Position numbers and translations under genes: made by a program. This document shows positions 1 through 7,840 of a stretch of 64,000 bases of DNA, in pieces. Origin of the DNA: Pullichristensenella sp002068815 (GTDB lineage Bacteria; Bacillota; Clostridia; Christensenellales; Aristaeellaceae). The notes beneath the pieces were generated by a model. That model was not told the DNA's origin. It worked only from the letters and a program-made list of their open reading frames with translations, and made no database searches. Numbering within the stretch: position 1 is the first letter of the stretch; the number at the start of each line of letters is the position of its first letter. Location of the stretch: the NCBI GenBank assembly GCA_040772885.1, contig JAXGXF010000001.1, forward strand, positions 124,001 to 188,000, written 5' to 3'.

Positions 1-1
1 G

Positions 2-871
2 CTCGCGCGCGAGATGGTCCGGCGCTACGAGGAGCGGCGCGTGAAGATTTCGCTGCCGTCGCAGCGGATCGACACAGTCCTGACCGACACGCTGAAGGAG
101 ACGCAGAAGGTGCGCAAGACCGCCCTGACGCTCGCGCCGGAGGCCGGCACGCAGCGGCTGCGCGACGTGGTCAACAAGGGCGTCACCGAGGAGGACCTCG
201 TGCGCTCCGTTACAGACGCGTTCGAGCAGGGCTGGTCGGCGGTCAAACTGTACTTCATGATCGGCCTTCCGACCGAGACGGACGAGGACGTGCTGGGCAT
301 CGCGCGCCTGGCCGAGCGCGTGCGCGCGTGCTATTTCTCGGTGCCGAAGGAGAGGCGCGCGCCGGGGCTTCGGATCACGGTCAGCGCGTCGGTGTTCGTC
401 CCGAAGAACTTTACGCCGTTCCAGTGGGCCGCGCAGCTGAAATCCGAGGATGTAAATCGCCGCCAGCAGATGCTCAGGCATGCGCTTTCGAAGGTCAAGG
501 GCGTCGAATTCAAGTATCACGCGATGGATTTGAGTTACATCGAGGCCGTGTTCGCGCGCGGCGACCGCAGGCTCGCGGACGCGCTCGAGCGCGCGTTCCG
601 GCTCGGCTGCCGGTTCGACGGCTGGTCGGATCAGTTCCGCTACGATTTGTGGCTCAAGGCGCTTCGGGAATCGGGCCTCGACCCGGACTTCTACGCGACC
701 CGCGAGCGGCCGTCGAACGAGGTCTTCCCGTGGGATCACCTCGACGCGGGCGTCAGCAAGCGGTTTTTGCTGCGCGAGTGGGAGCGGGCGCAGCGCGGCG
801 AGACGACGGTTGATTGCCGAAAGGGTTGCGTCGGCTGCGGGATGACGCGGTATGAGGGGGCTTGCCGATGA
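2..871 (+). CDS. B12-binding-type radical SAM protein, C-terminal part (5' end outside window)
   Basis: The reading frame is open at the left edge, so only the last ~289 residues are present. They resemble the C-terminal half of the TIGR03960 radical SAM family: the end of the SAM barrel (TLAPEAGTQRLRDVVNKG, then VKLYFMIGLPTE) followed by a helical region and a terminal Cys cluster (CRKGCVGCG). The N-terminal cobalamin-like domain and the CxxxCxxC motif would lie upstream of the window. The stop overlaps the next start (ATGA at 868-871), so it is translationally coupled to the DUF2344 partner, the usual arrangement upstream of RNase G. The reaction catalysed is not established for the family. 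Family assignment is fairly secure; molecular role unknown. Confidence 0.85.
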   Translation, partial: LAREMVRRYEERRVKISLPSQRIDTVLTDTLKETQKVRKTALTLAPEAGTQRLRDVVNKGVTEEDLVRSVTDAFEQGWSAVKLYFMIGLPTETDEDVLGIARLAERVRACYFSVPKERRAPGLRITVSASVFVPKNFTPFQWAAQLKSEDVNRRQQMLRHALSKVKGVEFKYHAMDLSYIEAVFARGDRRLADALERAFRLGCRFDGWSDQFRYDLWLKALRESGLDPDFYATRERPSNEVFPWDHLDAGVSKRFLLREWERAQRGETTVDCRKGCVGCGMTRYEGACR

Positions 872-1548
872 GGGCGCTGATACGGTTCGGAAAGCGCGAC
901 CGGCTGCGCTTCATATCGCACCTCGATCTGCAGCGATTCTTCCAGCGCGCGCTGAACCGCACGGGGCTGCCGATCGCGTTTTCGCAGGGCTTCAACCCGC
1001 ACCCGGTGATGTCGTTCGCGTCGGCGCTGGCCGTCGGCTGGACGAGCGAATACGAGGTGCTCGACGTGAAGCTCGCGCGGGAGGTCGACGCCTCGCTCGT
1101 CGAGGAGATGATGCGGATCGCGCTTCCGGAGGACCTGCCGGTGCTGGAAGTGCGGCTGGTGGACGACCGCCACCCGGCGATGATGGCGCTCGTGACGCAC
1201 GCGGACTACCGCATCGCGCTCGCGGACGACGGCGCGTCGGAGATTCTCGCTGCGATTCCGGAATTTCTGTCGCGGGACAGCGTCCCCGGCGTCCGCAAGA
1301 CGAAGTCCGGCGAGCGCGAGATCGACATCCGCCCGCTCTGCGCGGAGCTCAAAGCAGGAAACGGCTGGCTCGACGCGCGGCTCAAGTTGACCGAAAGGGA
1401 CACCTTGAAGCCGGACGTGCTGATCGCCGGGCTCGCCGCCATTGCGGGCGCGACGGCTCCGAGCGCGCGCGTCCACAGGCTTTGCCTGCTCGGAGACGGA
1501 GAGTCCGGAGCCGCGACTCCGATCATGGAGTTGAGTTTCAAGCGATGA
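868..1548 (+). CDS. TIGR03936/DUF2344 radical SAM-associated protein
   Basis: A 226-residue protein beginning MRALIRFGKRDRLRFISHLD, the typical opening of the DUF2344 family that accompanies TIGR03960 radical SAM enzymes. It also has the conserved FSQGFNPHPVMSFASALAVG segment. No catalytic motif is evident and it presumably partners the preceding enzyme. A TTG six bases upstream is in frame, but the ATG at 868 that overlaps the previous stop is the better start. The stop again overlaps the next ATG (1545-1548), so the three genes form one coupled unit with rng. Function in the cell is unknown. Confidence 0.85.
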   Translation: MRALIRFGKRDRLRFISHLDLQRFFQRALNRTGLPIAFSQGFNPHPVMSFASALAVGWTSEYEVLDVKLAREVDASLVEEMMRIALPEDLPVLEVRLVDDRHPAMMALVTHADYRIALADDGASEILAAIPEFLSRDSVPGVRKTKSGEREIDIRPLCAELKAGNGWLDARLKLTERDTLKPDVLIAGLAAIAGATAPSARVHRLCLLGDGESGAATPIMELSFKR

Positions 1549-3029
1549 CGAAGCAGATATTGATCGACGCGCTCTGCGGGGAGACGACGCTCGCGCTCCT
1601 GGAGGACGGCGAGCTGGCGGAGCTGTACGCGGAGAGCGAGGGGCGGGAGAAGCTGACGGGGAACATCTACGTCGGCCGCGTGGAGAACGTGCTGCCCGGC
1701 ATGAACGCCGCGTTTGTGAACATCGGCCTCGAGAAAAACGCGTTTCTGTACGCGGGAGACATTCAGCTCGACGCGAGCGACGAGGAGCTCGCCGAGCGCC
1801 TCCGCCTGGCCGAGATTCAGAAGCTCGTCCGGCCCGGGCAGACGATCGTCGTGCAGGTCATCAAGGAGCCGGGCGGTACGAAGGGCCCGCGCGTCTCGTG
1901 CCACATCACGCTCCCGGGGCGGTTGAGCGTGCTGCTTCCGACGGTTCCGTACGTCGGAATCTCGCGCCGGATCGAGGAGGAGGGGGAGCGCGGCCGCCTG
2001 CGGGGCATCGCGTGTTCGCTGGTCGCGGACAGCGGAGCGGGCATGATCGTCCGGACCGCGGCGAGCGGCGCGTCCACCGAGGAACTCGAGGCCGACTTCC
2101 GCTCGCTGGAGGGGCTATGGGAGACCATCTCCCGGAGGAGCCGGCACGTCGCCGCGCCCGCGCTTTTGCACCGGGACGACAGCCTGATCGACCGCGCCGT
2201 GCGCGACATGCTCGCCTCGGACGTCGAGTCGGTGCGCACCGACGACCGGGGCGTCTACGAGCAGCTGATCGAGGCGGGGAGGGCGCTGTCGCAGGGCCTT
2301 CTGGAGCGCATCGTGTTCGACAGGACGGACGTGCCGCTGTTCGACCGCTACCGCGTCCGCAAGCAGGCCGAAGTCGCGCTCAAGCGCCGCGTGTGGCTGA
2401 AGAGCGGCGGGTATCTCGTGTTTGACTACACGGAGGCGCTGACGATCATCGACGTCAACACCGGGAAATTCGTCGGAAAGCGATCGCTTTCGGAGACGGT
2501 GTTCGAGCTGAACTGCGAGGCCGCGCGCGAAATCGCGAGGCAGCTTAGGCTCCGGGACATCGGCGGGATCATCGTGATCGACTTCATCGACATGAGCCTG
2601 CAAAGCCAGCGCGAGGAACTGCTCTCGGTGCTGCGCGAGTGCCTGAAGAGCGACCGGACGCGCACGAACCTCGCCGGCATCACGAGCCTGGGGCTCGTCG
2701 AGATGACGCGCAAGAAAGTGCGCCAGCCGATCTACAAGCAGAAGTGCCATACCTGCCCGACCTGTCAGGGCAGCGGGCTCGTCCCCTCGCACGAGTTCAC
2801 CGCGCGGCTCGCGCTCTCGGAGCTCCGCGGAAGGCGCGCGGCGGGGGACCAGACGCCGTACATCGTCCGCGTCGCGCCGCCGATCGCCGGAATTCTCGGC
2901 ACGATCGTCGCGCCGGAGGGCGGGCATACGTACGCGCTGCCGGCGGAGGACATCAAGGAGGACGAGTACCAGATCGTGCCCGCGGACGAGACCGCGCTGC
3001 CGCCGAAAACGCGGCTCTTGAGGCAGTAG
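1545..3029 (+). CDS. rng: Ribonuclease G/E family protein
   Basis: 494 residues. An N-terminal S1-like RNA-binding region (NIYVGRVENVLPGMNAAFV, residues ~35-120) precedes the RNase E/G catalytic domain. The acidic catalytic motifs are visible as TIIDVNTGKFVG and GGIIVIDFIDM, and a CHTCPTC zinc-link motif lies near residue 400. The family cleaves single-stranded RNA in rRNA maturation and mRNA turnover. Start chosen at the ATG that overlaps the preceding stop. In many Clostridia this gene is followed by rplU-rpmA; here it is followed by a decayed miaB fragment and intact miaB. Length and motifs fit a complete RNase G rather than RNase E, because the long C-terminal scaffold is absent. Confidence 0.93.
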   Translation: MTKQILIDALCGETTLALLEDGELAELYAESEGREKLTGNIYVGRVENVLPGMNAAFVNIGLEKNAFLYAGDIQLDASDEELAERLRLAEIQKLVRPGQTIVVQVIKEPGGTKGPRVSCHITLPGRLSVLLPTVPYVGISRRIEEEGERGRLRGIACSLVADSGAGMIVRTAASGASTEELEADFRSLEGLWETISRRSRHVAAPALLHRDDSLIDRAVRDMLASDVESVRTDDRGVYEQLIEAGRALSQGLLERIVFDRTDVPLFDRYRVRKQAEVALKRRVWLKSGGYLVFDYTEALTIIDVNTGKFVGKRSLSETVFELNCEAAREIARQLRLRDIGGIIVIDFIDMSLQSQREELLSVLRECLKSDRTRTNLAGITSLGLVEMTRKKVRQPIYKQKCHTCPTCQGSGLVPSHEFTARLALSELRGRRAAGDQTPYIVRVAPPIAGILGTIVAPEGGHTYALPAEDIKEDEYQIVPADETALPPKTRLLRQ

Positions 3030-3056
3030 CCGGAGGGTGTGCCGGGGGCGCTGCGT

Positions 3057-3152
3057 TGCAGCGCGAGTGCGCCGAGAGGGTGCGACCGATGGAGAAGTGC
3101 CCAAACATTGCTACACCACGGCGCTTGGGTGCCGGATGGGCGTGGCGGCACT
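3057..3152 (+). pseudogene. Decayed, frameshifted duplicate of the miaB 5' end
   Basis: This stretch reads LQRECAERVRPMEKCP before losing frame, against LQRECAEKVRLMEDRP in the intact miaB just downstream. After an indel the next frame continues with ALGCRMG, against TLGCQMN in MiaB. About 95 nt of miaB codons ~14-45 are therefore present a second time, ~190 nt upstream, with substitutions and a frameshift. No start with a ribosome binding site gives a complete protein. It lies between the rng stop and the miaB ribosome binding site and looks like the residue of a tandem duplication. Confidence 0.75.
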
Positions 3153-3207
3153 CCCTTTCAGGAACAGGCAGAGAACGGCCTTTGAGACAATAACCGGAGG
3201 ATATGCG

Positions 3208-4626
3208 ATGAAGGAACGACCGCTCGTGGGGGAACGCGAGCTTGAACTGCAGCGCGAATGCGCCGAGAAGGTCCGCTTGATGGAGGACCGCCCGGACAGC
3301 TACCACATCGTGACGCTCGGGTGCCAGATGAACGAGCGCGACTCGGAGACCATCGCCGGCATACTCTCGGAGATGGGCATGCGACCGGAACCGGTGCGCG
3401 AAAACGCGGACCTGATCCTCTACAACACCTGCTGCGTGCGCGAAAACGCCGAAAACCGCGCGCTGGGCAACGTGATCTGGCTGAAGGAGCTCAAAAAGCG
3501 GCGCCCGGAGCTGCTCATCTGCGTCGGCGGCTGCATGGCGCAGGAAAAGGGCATGGCCGAGCGGATGAAGAACCTGTACCCGTTCATCGATTTGGTGTTC
3601 GGGACGCACAATATGCACAGGCTCGCGGAGTACATCCTGCGCGTGCTCGAGGGCCGGAAGCCCGTGATCGAGGTCGACGAGATCGATGGCGTGATCGCGG
3701 AAGGGCTCCCAGAGAGGCGGTCAAGCGCGTTCTCCGCGTTCGTCAACATCATGTACGGCTGCGACAACTTCTGCTCGTATTGCATCGTGCCCTATGTTCG
3801 CGGCCGCGAGCGTTCGCGCGATCCGGAGGCGATCTTGGACGAGGCGAAGCGGCTCGTCGACCGGGGCGTCAAGGAAATCACGCTGCTCGGGCAGAACGTC
3901 AACTCCTACCGCGGCGGCGGGGGCGAGTTTGCGGAATTGCTCTACCGGCTCGACCGCCTCGGCGTCCCGAGAATTCGCTTCATGACCTCGCATCCGAAGG
4001 ATCTGTCGGACGAGCTGATCGCGGCGTACGGCGAGCTTTCGCACCTGATGCCGAGCCTCCACCTTCCGGTGCAGGCGGGGAACGACGGGATTCTTCACGC
4101 GATGAACCGCTGCTACACGCGCGAGAAGTACCTGTCACTCGTGGACAGACTTCGGTCTGTAAAAACAGACATCGGTCTGACTTCGGACATCATCGTCGGC
4201 TTCCCGGGCGAGACGGAGGCCCAGTTCCTGGACACGATGTCCCTGGTCGAGCGCGTGCGCTTCGACGCCGCATTTACGTTCGTGTTCTCGAGCCGCGTGG
4301 GGACGAAGGCGGCGTCGCTCCCGGACGACACGCCCGCCGCGGTCAAGAGCGAGCGCATACAGAGGCTTATCGACCTCCAGCAGCGAATCTCGCTGGAAAT
4401 TTTGGAGGCCCAGGTGGGCAAGCGCGAGACCGTGCTCGTCGAATCGGTCTCCGCGCGCGACGAACAGTCCGTCGGCGGAAAGACGCCGCGCGGGCATATG
4501 GTGAATTTCCCGGGAAATGCCGAGCTGATCGGCAGGTTTGTGACGGTCGAAATACTGTCCGCGGGCCGCAACACGCTGCGCGGAAGGCGATGGACGGAGG
4601 AAGAACGCAATGAAGGACGTATTTGA
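3208..4626 (+). CDS. miaB: tRNA-2-methylthio-N6-dimethylallyladenosine synthase MiaB
   Basis: 472 residues. The UPF0004 domain comes first (TLGCQMNERDSE, NTCCVRENAENRA, CVGGCMAQ), giving the three Cys of the auxiliary [4Fe-4S] cluster. The radical SAM motif follows (YGCDNFCSYC, near residue 185), and a C-terminal TRAM domain ends the protein. It methylthiolates i6A37 of tRNAs, the product of MiaA, which is encoded 6 kb downstream in the same strand group. Start is the ATG with CGGAGG eight bases upstream. The gene overlaps the next by 17 nt. An odd low-GC patch with two hairpins (4145-4180) lies inside the coding region between the SAM and TRAM parts. Confidence 0.96.
   Translation: MKERPLVGERELELQRECAEKVRLMEDRPDSYHIVTLGCQMNERDSETIAGILSEMGMRPEPVRENADLILYNTCCVRENAENRALGNVIWLKELKKRRPELLICVGGCMAQEKGMAERMKNLYPFIDLVFGTHNMHRLAEYILRVLEGRKPVIEVDEIDGVIAEGLPERRSSAFSAFVNIMYGCDNFCSYCIVPYVRGRERSRDPEAILDEAKRLVDRGVKEITLLGQNVNSYRGGGGEFAELLYRLDRLGVPRIRFMTSHPKDLSDELIAAYGELSHLMPSLHLPVQAGNDGILHAMNRCYTREKYLSLVDRLRSVKTDIGLTSDIIVGFPGETEAQFLDTMSLVERVRFDAAFTFVFSSRVGTKAASLPDDTPAAVKSERIQRLIDLQQRISLEILEAQVGKRETVLVESVSARDEQSVGGKTPRGHMVNFPGNAELIGRFVTVEILSAGRNTLRGRRWTEEERNEGRI
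4145..4180 (+). repeat. Two tandem ACAGAC-N4-GTCTGT hairpins inside miaB
   Basis: ACAGAC-TTCG-GTCTGT (4145-4160) is followed after four A by ACAGAC-ATCG-GTCTGA (4165-4180). The first is a perfect 6-bp stem with a TTCG loop. The same arms occur in tilS (38048-38063), and the half-site ACAGACCGAAG is repeated in mutL. The elements stay in frame and are encoded as a short variable part of the protein. Confidence 0.7.
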
Positions 4627-5023
4627 AAAGACCAGGGAACTCGGGCAGGCGCTTCTCGAGAGCGAGGCCTACCAGAACATGAAGGCGGCCGAGGAAAAGG
4701 CCTACCGGAACGCGGAGGCCGCGGACGCGATGGGCAAGTATCTCGAGCTTCGAAACGACATCCAGGATATGCTCGCGAGCGACAACCCGGATTCGGCGGC
4801 GCTCAAGAGCATGTCCGACGAGCTGGATTCTCTGCAGGAGAAGCTCAATATGATCGAGGACGTCGCCGCGATGACGGAGGCCCGGAGCGCGTTTTCGAAC
4901 CTGATCGCACAGGTCAACCAGGTGCTGCAGTTCATGATCAGCGGCAAAATCACCGACGACGAACCCTCCGGCTGCGGCGGAGGCTGCTCGTCGTGCGGAG
5001 GCGGCTGCCGACACGTGCACTGA
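4610..5023 (+). CDS. YlbF/YmcA (RicF/RicA) family protein with Cys-rich tail
   Basis: 137 residues, mostly helical. The opening (MKDVFEKTRELGQALLES) and the LxSMSDELDSLQEKLN region match the YlbF/YmcA family. The last ~20 residues are a CGGGCSSCGGGC tail. Position between miaB and mutS is that of ymcA (ricA) in Bacillus. There RicA, RicF and RicT form an Fe-S-containing complex that promotes RNase Y-dependent mRNA maturation and affects sporulation and competence. The Cys tail could hold a metal or Fe-S cluster; that is inference. The start overlaps miaB, suggesting translational coupling. Confidence 0.8.
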   Translation: MKDVFEKTRELGQALLESEAYQNMKAAEEKAYRNAEAADAMGKYLELRNDIQDMLASDNPDSAALKSMSDELDSLQEKLNMIEDVAAMTEARSAFSNLIAQVNQVLQFMISGKITDDEPSGCGGGCSSCGGGCRHVH

Positions 5024-5126
5024 CCGGCCTCCCGCAAAGGAAGGCGCGGAGGCAGTCGCGGTACGCTGATTGGCATTCAAAAAATAGAAAAAACAACCAA
5101 CAAAAGAAGAACGCGGGGTGACGGAC

Positions 5127-7709
5127 ATGGCGATTTCGCCGATGATGCAGCAGTACCTCCAGATGAAGGAGCGGTACAAGGATGCGATATTGTTTTTCCG
5201 CCTCGGCGACTTCTACGAAATGTTCTTCGAGGACGCCGAGCTCGTCTCCCGCGAGCTGGAGCTGACGCTGACCGGGCGGGACTGCGGCCTCGCCGAGCGC
5301 GCGCCGATGTGCGGCGTGCCGTTTCACGCGGTGGACGTGTACCTCGCAAAGTTGATCGAGCGGGGGTACAAGGTCGCGATCTGCGAGCAGATGACCGACC
5401 CCGCGACGACGAAGGGGCTGGTCGAGCGCGAGGTCATACGCGTCGTCACGCCCGGGACGGTCATCGAGCCCAACATGCTCGAGGAGAGCCGCGCGAGCTA
5501 CATATTGTGCGTGTTCCTGCACGGAAAGCGCGCCGGGGTTGCCTTTTGCGACGTCTCGACCGGGGAATTCCGCTGCTTCCAGCTCGACGACGCGCGCCTG
5601 ACGCTCGCGGACGAGCTCGCCCGGCTCGACCCGCGCGAGGTCATCACAAACGACCGGGAATCGCTCCTTTCGATCGCGCCCGAGCGCGCGAGAAGCGCCG
5701 GATTTCCCGGGGAAGAGCTGTTTCAATACGCGCAGGCGTCGAAGGCGCTGGCCGCGCACTTCGGGAAGGGCGTCGCGGAGCTCGGGCTCGCCGACCGGCG
5801 GCTCGGCGTCTCGGCCGCGGGGGCGCTGCTTGCGTACCTCACCGAGACGCAGAAAAACGCGCTCAGCCACATACTCGCGATCCAGCCGTACGAGCGTTCG
5901 CGCTTCATGGCGCTCGACCGCACGGCGCTTGTCAACCTCGAGCTGACCGGCGCGCGCGGACGTGGGAAGCGCGGCTCGCTCCTGGGAATACTCGACCGCA
6001 CGGAGACCTCGATGGGCAGCCGGCTTATACGCAGCTGGATCGAGCGTCCGCTGAGCGACGCCGGCGAGATTGCGCGCAGGCTCGACGCGGTCGAGCAGTT
6101 CGTCCGGCGGCCGCTCGAGGCAAACGCGCTGCGCGAGTCGCTGAGCGGCGTCTACGACGTCGAGCGGCTGCTGAGCCGCATCGCCTACGACGCGCTGAAC
6201 GCGCGCGACTGTCTCGCGCTGAAGGCGTCTTTGCAGATGGTTCCGCTTTTGAAGCGCGACGCGGCGGCCTACGGCGCGGTGCTGATCCGCGAATCGTCCG
6301 ACGCGCTCGATCCGATGGAGGACGTCGCGTCTCTGCTCTCGCGCGCGATCGCGGACGATCCGCCGCTCTCGGTGCGCGACGGCGGGATCATCCGCGCGGG
6401 CTACTCCGAGGAGCTCGACGAGCTGCGCGAGATCTCGCTGCACGGCAAGGAATACCTCGCGGAGCTCGAGCAGCGCGAGCGCGAGGCGACCGGCATCAAG
6501 AACCTGAAGGTCGGCTACAACCGCGTGTTCGGCTACTATATCGAGGTCACGCGCTCGTCCTACGAGCTGGTCCCGTACCGGTACGTGCGCAAGCAGACGC
6601 TGGCCAACTGCGAGCGGTTTATCACCGAGGAGTTGAAGGAGCTCGAGCAGAGGATTCTCGGCGCGGAGGAAAACGCGATACGGCTCGAATACCGGCTGTT
6701 TTTGGAGATTCGCGAGAAGCTCCGGGAGGCGCTGCCGCGGCTCAGCGCGACCGCCGGCGGCATGAAGGCACTCGACGCGCTGTTGTCGCTCGCGCGCGTC
6801 GCGCAGGAAAACGACTACGTCCGGCCCGCGATCAACGACGACGGGCGCTACGAGATCGTCGACGGCAGGCATCCGGTCGTCGAGGAGGGGCTCGGGCGCG
6901 CGGTGTTCGTGCCGAACGACACGCACATCGATCAGGAGCACCGCGTGATGATCATCACGGGGCCGAACATGGCGGGAAAGTCCACCTACATGCGGCAGGT
7001 GGCGCTGATCGCGCTGATGGCGCACATGGGGAGCTTCGTTCCCGCGAAATCCGCGGACATCGCGCTGACCGACCGCATCTTCACGCGCGTCGGCGCGTCC
7101 GACGACCTGTACGGCGGCCAGTCCACGTTCATGGTCGAGATGACCGAGATGGCGACCATCTTAAAGTTCGCGACGCCGAAGAGCCTCTTGATCCTCGACG
7201 AGGTCGGCCGCGGGACGTCGACGTTTGACGGCCTGTCGATCGCGTGGGCCGCGGTCGAATACATCGCCGGAAAGTCCGGCGCGCGGACGCTGTTCGCGAC
7301 GCACTACCACGAGCTCTCGGAGCTGGAGGGAAAGCTCGAGGGCGTCGTCAACTACCGGATCACCGCGAAGGAGCAGGGCGAGGACGTGATCTTCCTGCGC
7401 AAGATCGTGCCCGGCGGCGCGGATCGCAGCTACGGTGTCGCGGTCGCGAAGCTCGCGGGGCTTCCAAAGCCCGTGATCGCGCGCGCGCGGCAGATCATGG
7501 CGCGGCTCGAGGTCGACGATCAGGTGCGCGGCTCGATCGGCAAGAGCATACTCGAAAATCCGAAGGCGACGGATCGCCAGCTCGGGATACTCGACGTCGG
7601 GCCGATACAGATCGTCGAGGAAATCGCAAAGCTCGACGTCGTCAGCATGACGCCCATCGACGCGCTCAACAAGCTGTTTGAGCTCAACGAGAAGGCGCGG
7701 AGGGTGTAG
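5127..7709 (+). CDS. mutS: DNA mismatch repair protein MutS
   Basis: 860 residues. The mismatch-binding domain opens with MAISPMMQQYLQMKERYKDA and carries GDFYEMFFEDA, the Phe-x-Glu that wedges at a mismatch. Connector, core and clamp follow. The ATPase has Walker A GPNMAGKSTYM (~residue 611), Walker B LLILDEVGRGTSTFDG (~690) and ATHYHEL. A GTG nine bases upstream is in frame, but the ATG at 5127 is preceded by GGGGTGA at good spacing and matches the usual MutS N-terminus. It acts with MutL encoded 131 nt downstream. Confidence 0.97.
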   Translation: MAISPMMQQYLQMKERYKDAILFFRLGDFYEMFFEDAELVSRELELTLTGRDCGLAERAPMCGVPFHAVDVYLAKLIERGYKVAICEQMTDPATTKGLVEREVIRVVTPGTVIEPNMLEESRASYILCVFLHGKRAGVAFCDVSTGEFRCFQLDDARLTLADELARLDPREVITNDRESLLSIAPERARSAGFPGEELFQYAQASKALAAHFGKGVAELGLADRRLGVSAAGALLAYLTETQKNALSHILAIQPYERSRFMALDRTALVNLELTGARGRGKRGSLLGILDRTETSMGSRLIRSWIERPLSDAGEIARRLDAVEQFVRRPLEANALRESLSGVYDVERLLSRIAYDALNARDCLALKASLQMVPLLKRDAAAYGAVLIRESSDALDPMEDVASLLSRAIADDPPLSVRDGGIIRAGYSEELDELREISLHGKEYLAELEQREREATGIKNLKVGYNRVFGYYIEVTRSSYELVPYRYVRKQTLANCERFITEELKELEQRILGAEENAIRLEYRLFLEIREKLREALPRLSATAGGMKALDALLSLARVAQENDYVRPAINDDGRYEIVDGRHPVVEEGLGRAVFVPNDTHIDQEHRVMIITGPNMAGKSTYMRQVALIALMAHMGSFVPAKSADIALTDRIFTRVGASDDLYGGQSTFMVEMTEMATILKFATPKSLLILDEVGRGTSTFDGLSIAWAAVEYIAGKSGARTLFATHYHELSELEGKLEGVVNYRITAKEQGEDVIFLRKIVPGGADRSYGVAVAKLAGLPKPVIARARQIMARLEVDDQVRGSIGKSILENPKATDRQLGILDVGPIQIVEEIAKLDVVSMTPIDALNKLFELNEKARRV

Positions 7710-7840
7710 GAAATTGCACTTGACGGGTGATGCGGATCGCAGGAAGTATGTGGTAATTTGACGCAGATCGGCGCCTTTAGCAGGCTATCTGAATCAAACG
7801 AGCAGGTTCCGGGACATAGGAGACTATATAGGAGGTAATT

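Noticed and set aside
4950..7025. Long open frame antisense to mutS
   Set aside because: It is Arg/Val/Asp/Glu-rich with no domain or ribosome binding site. Such frames arise on the opposite strand of GC-rich genes, as also seen opposite rng, miaA, radA, ftsH and proA.
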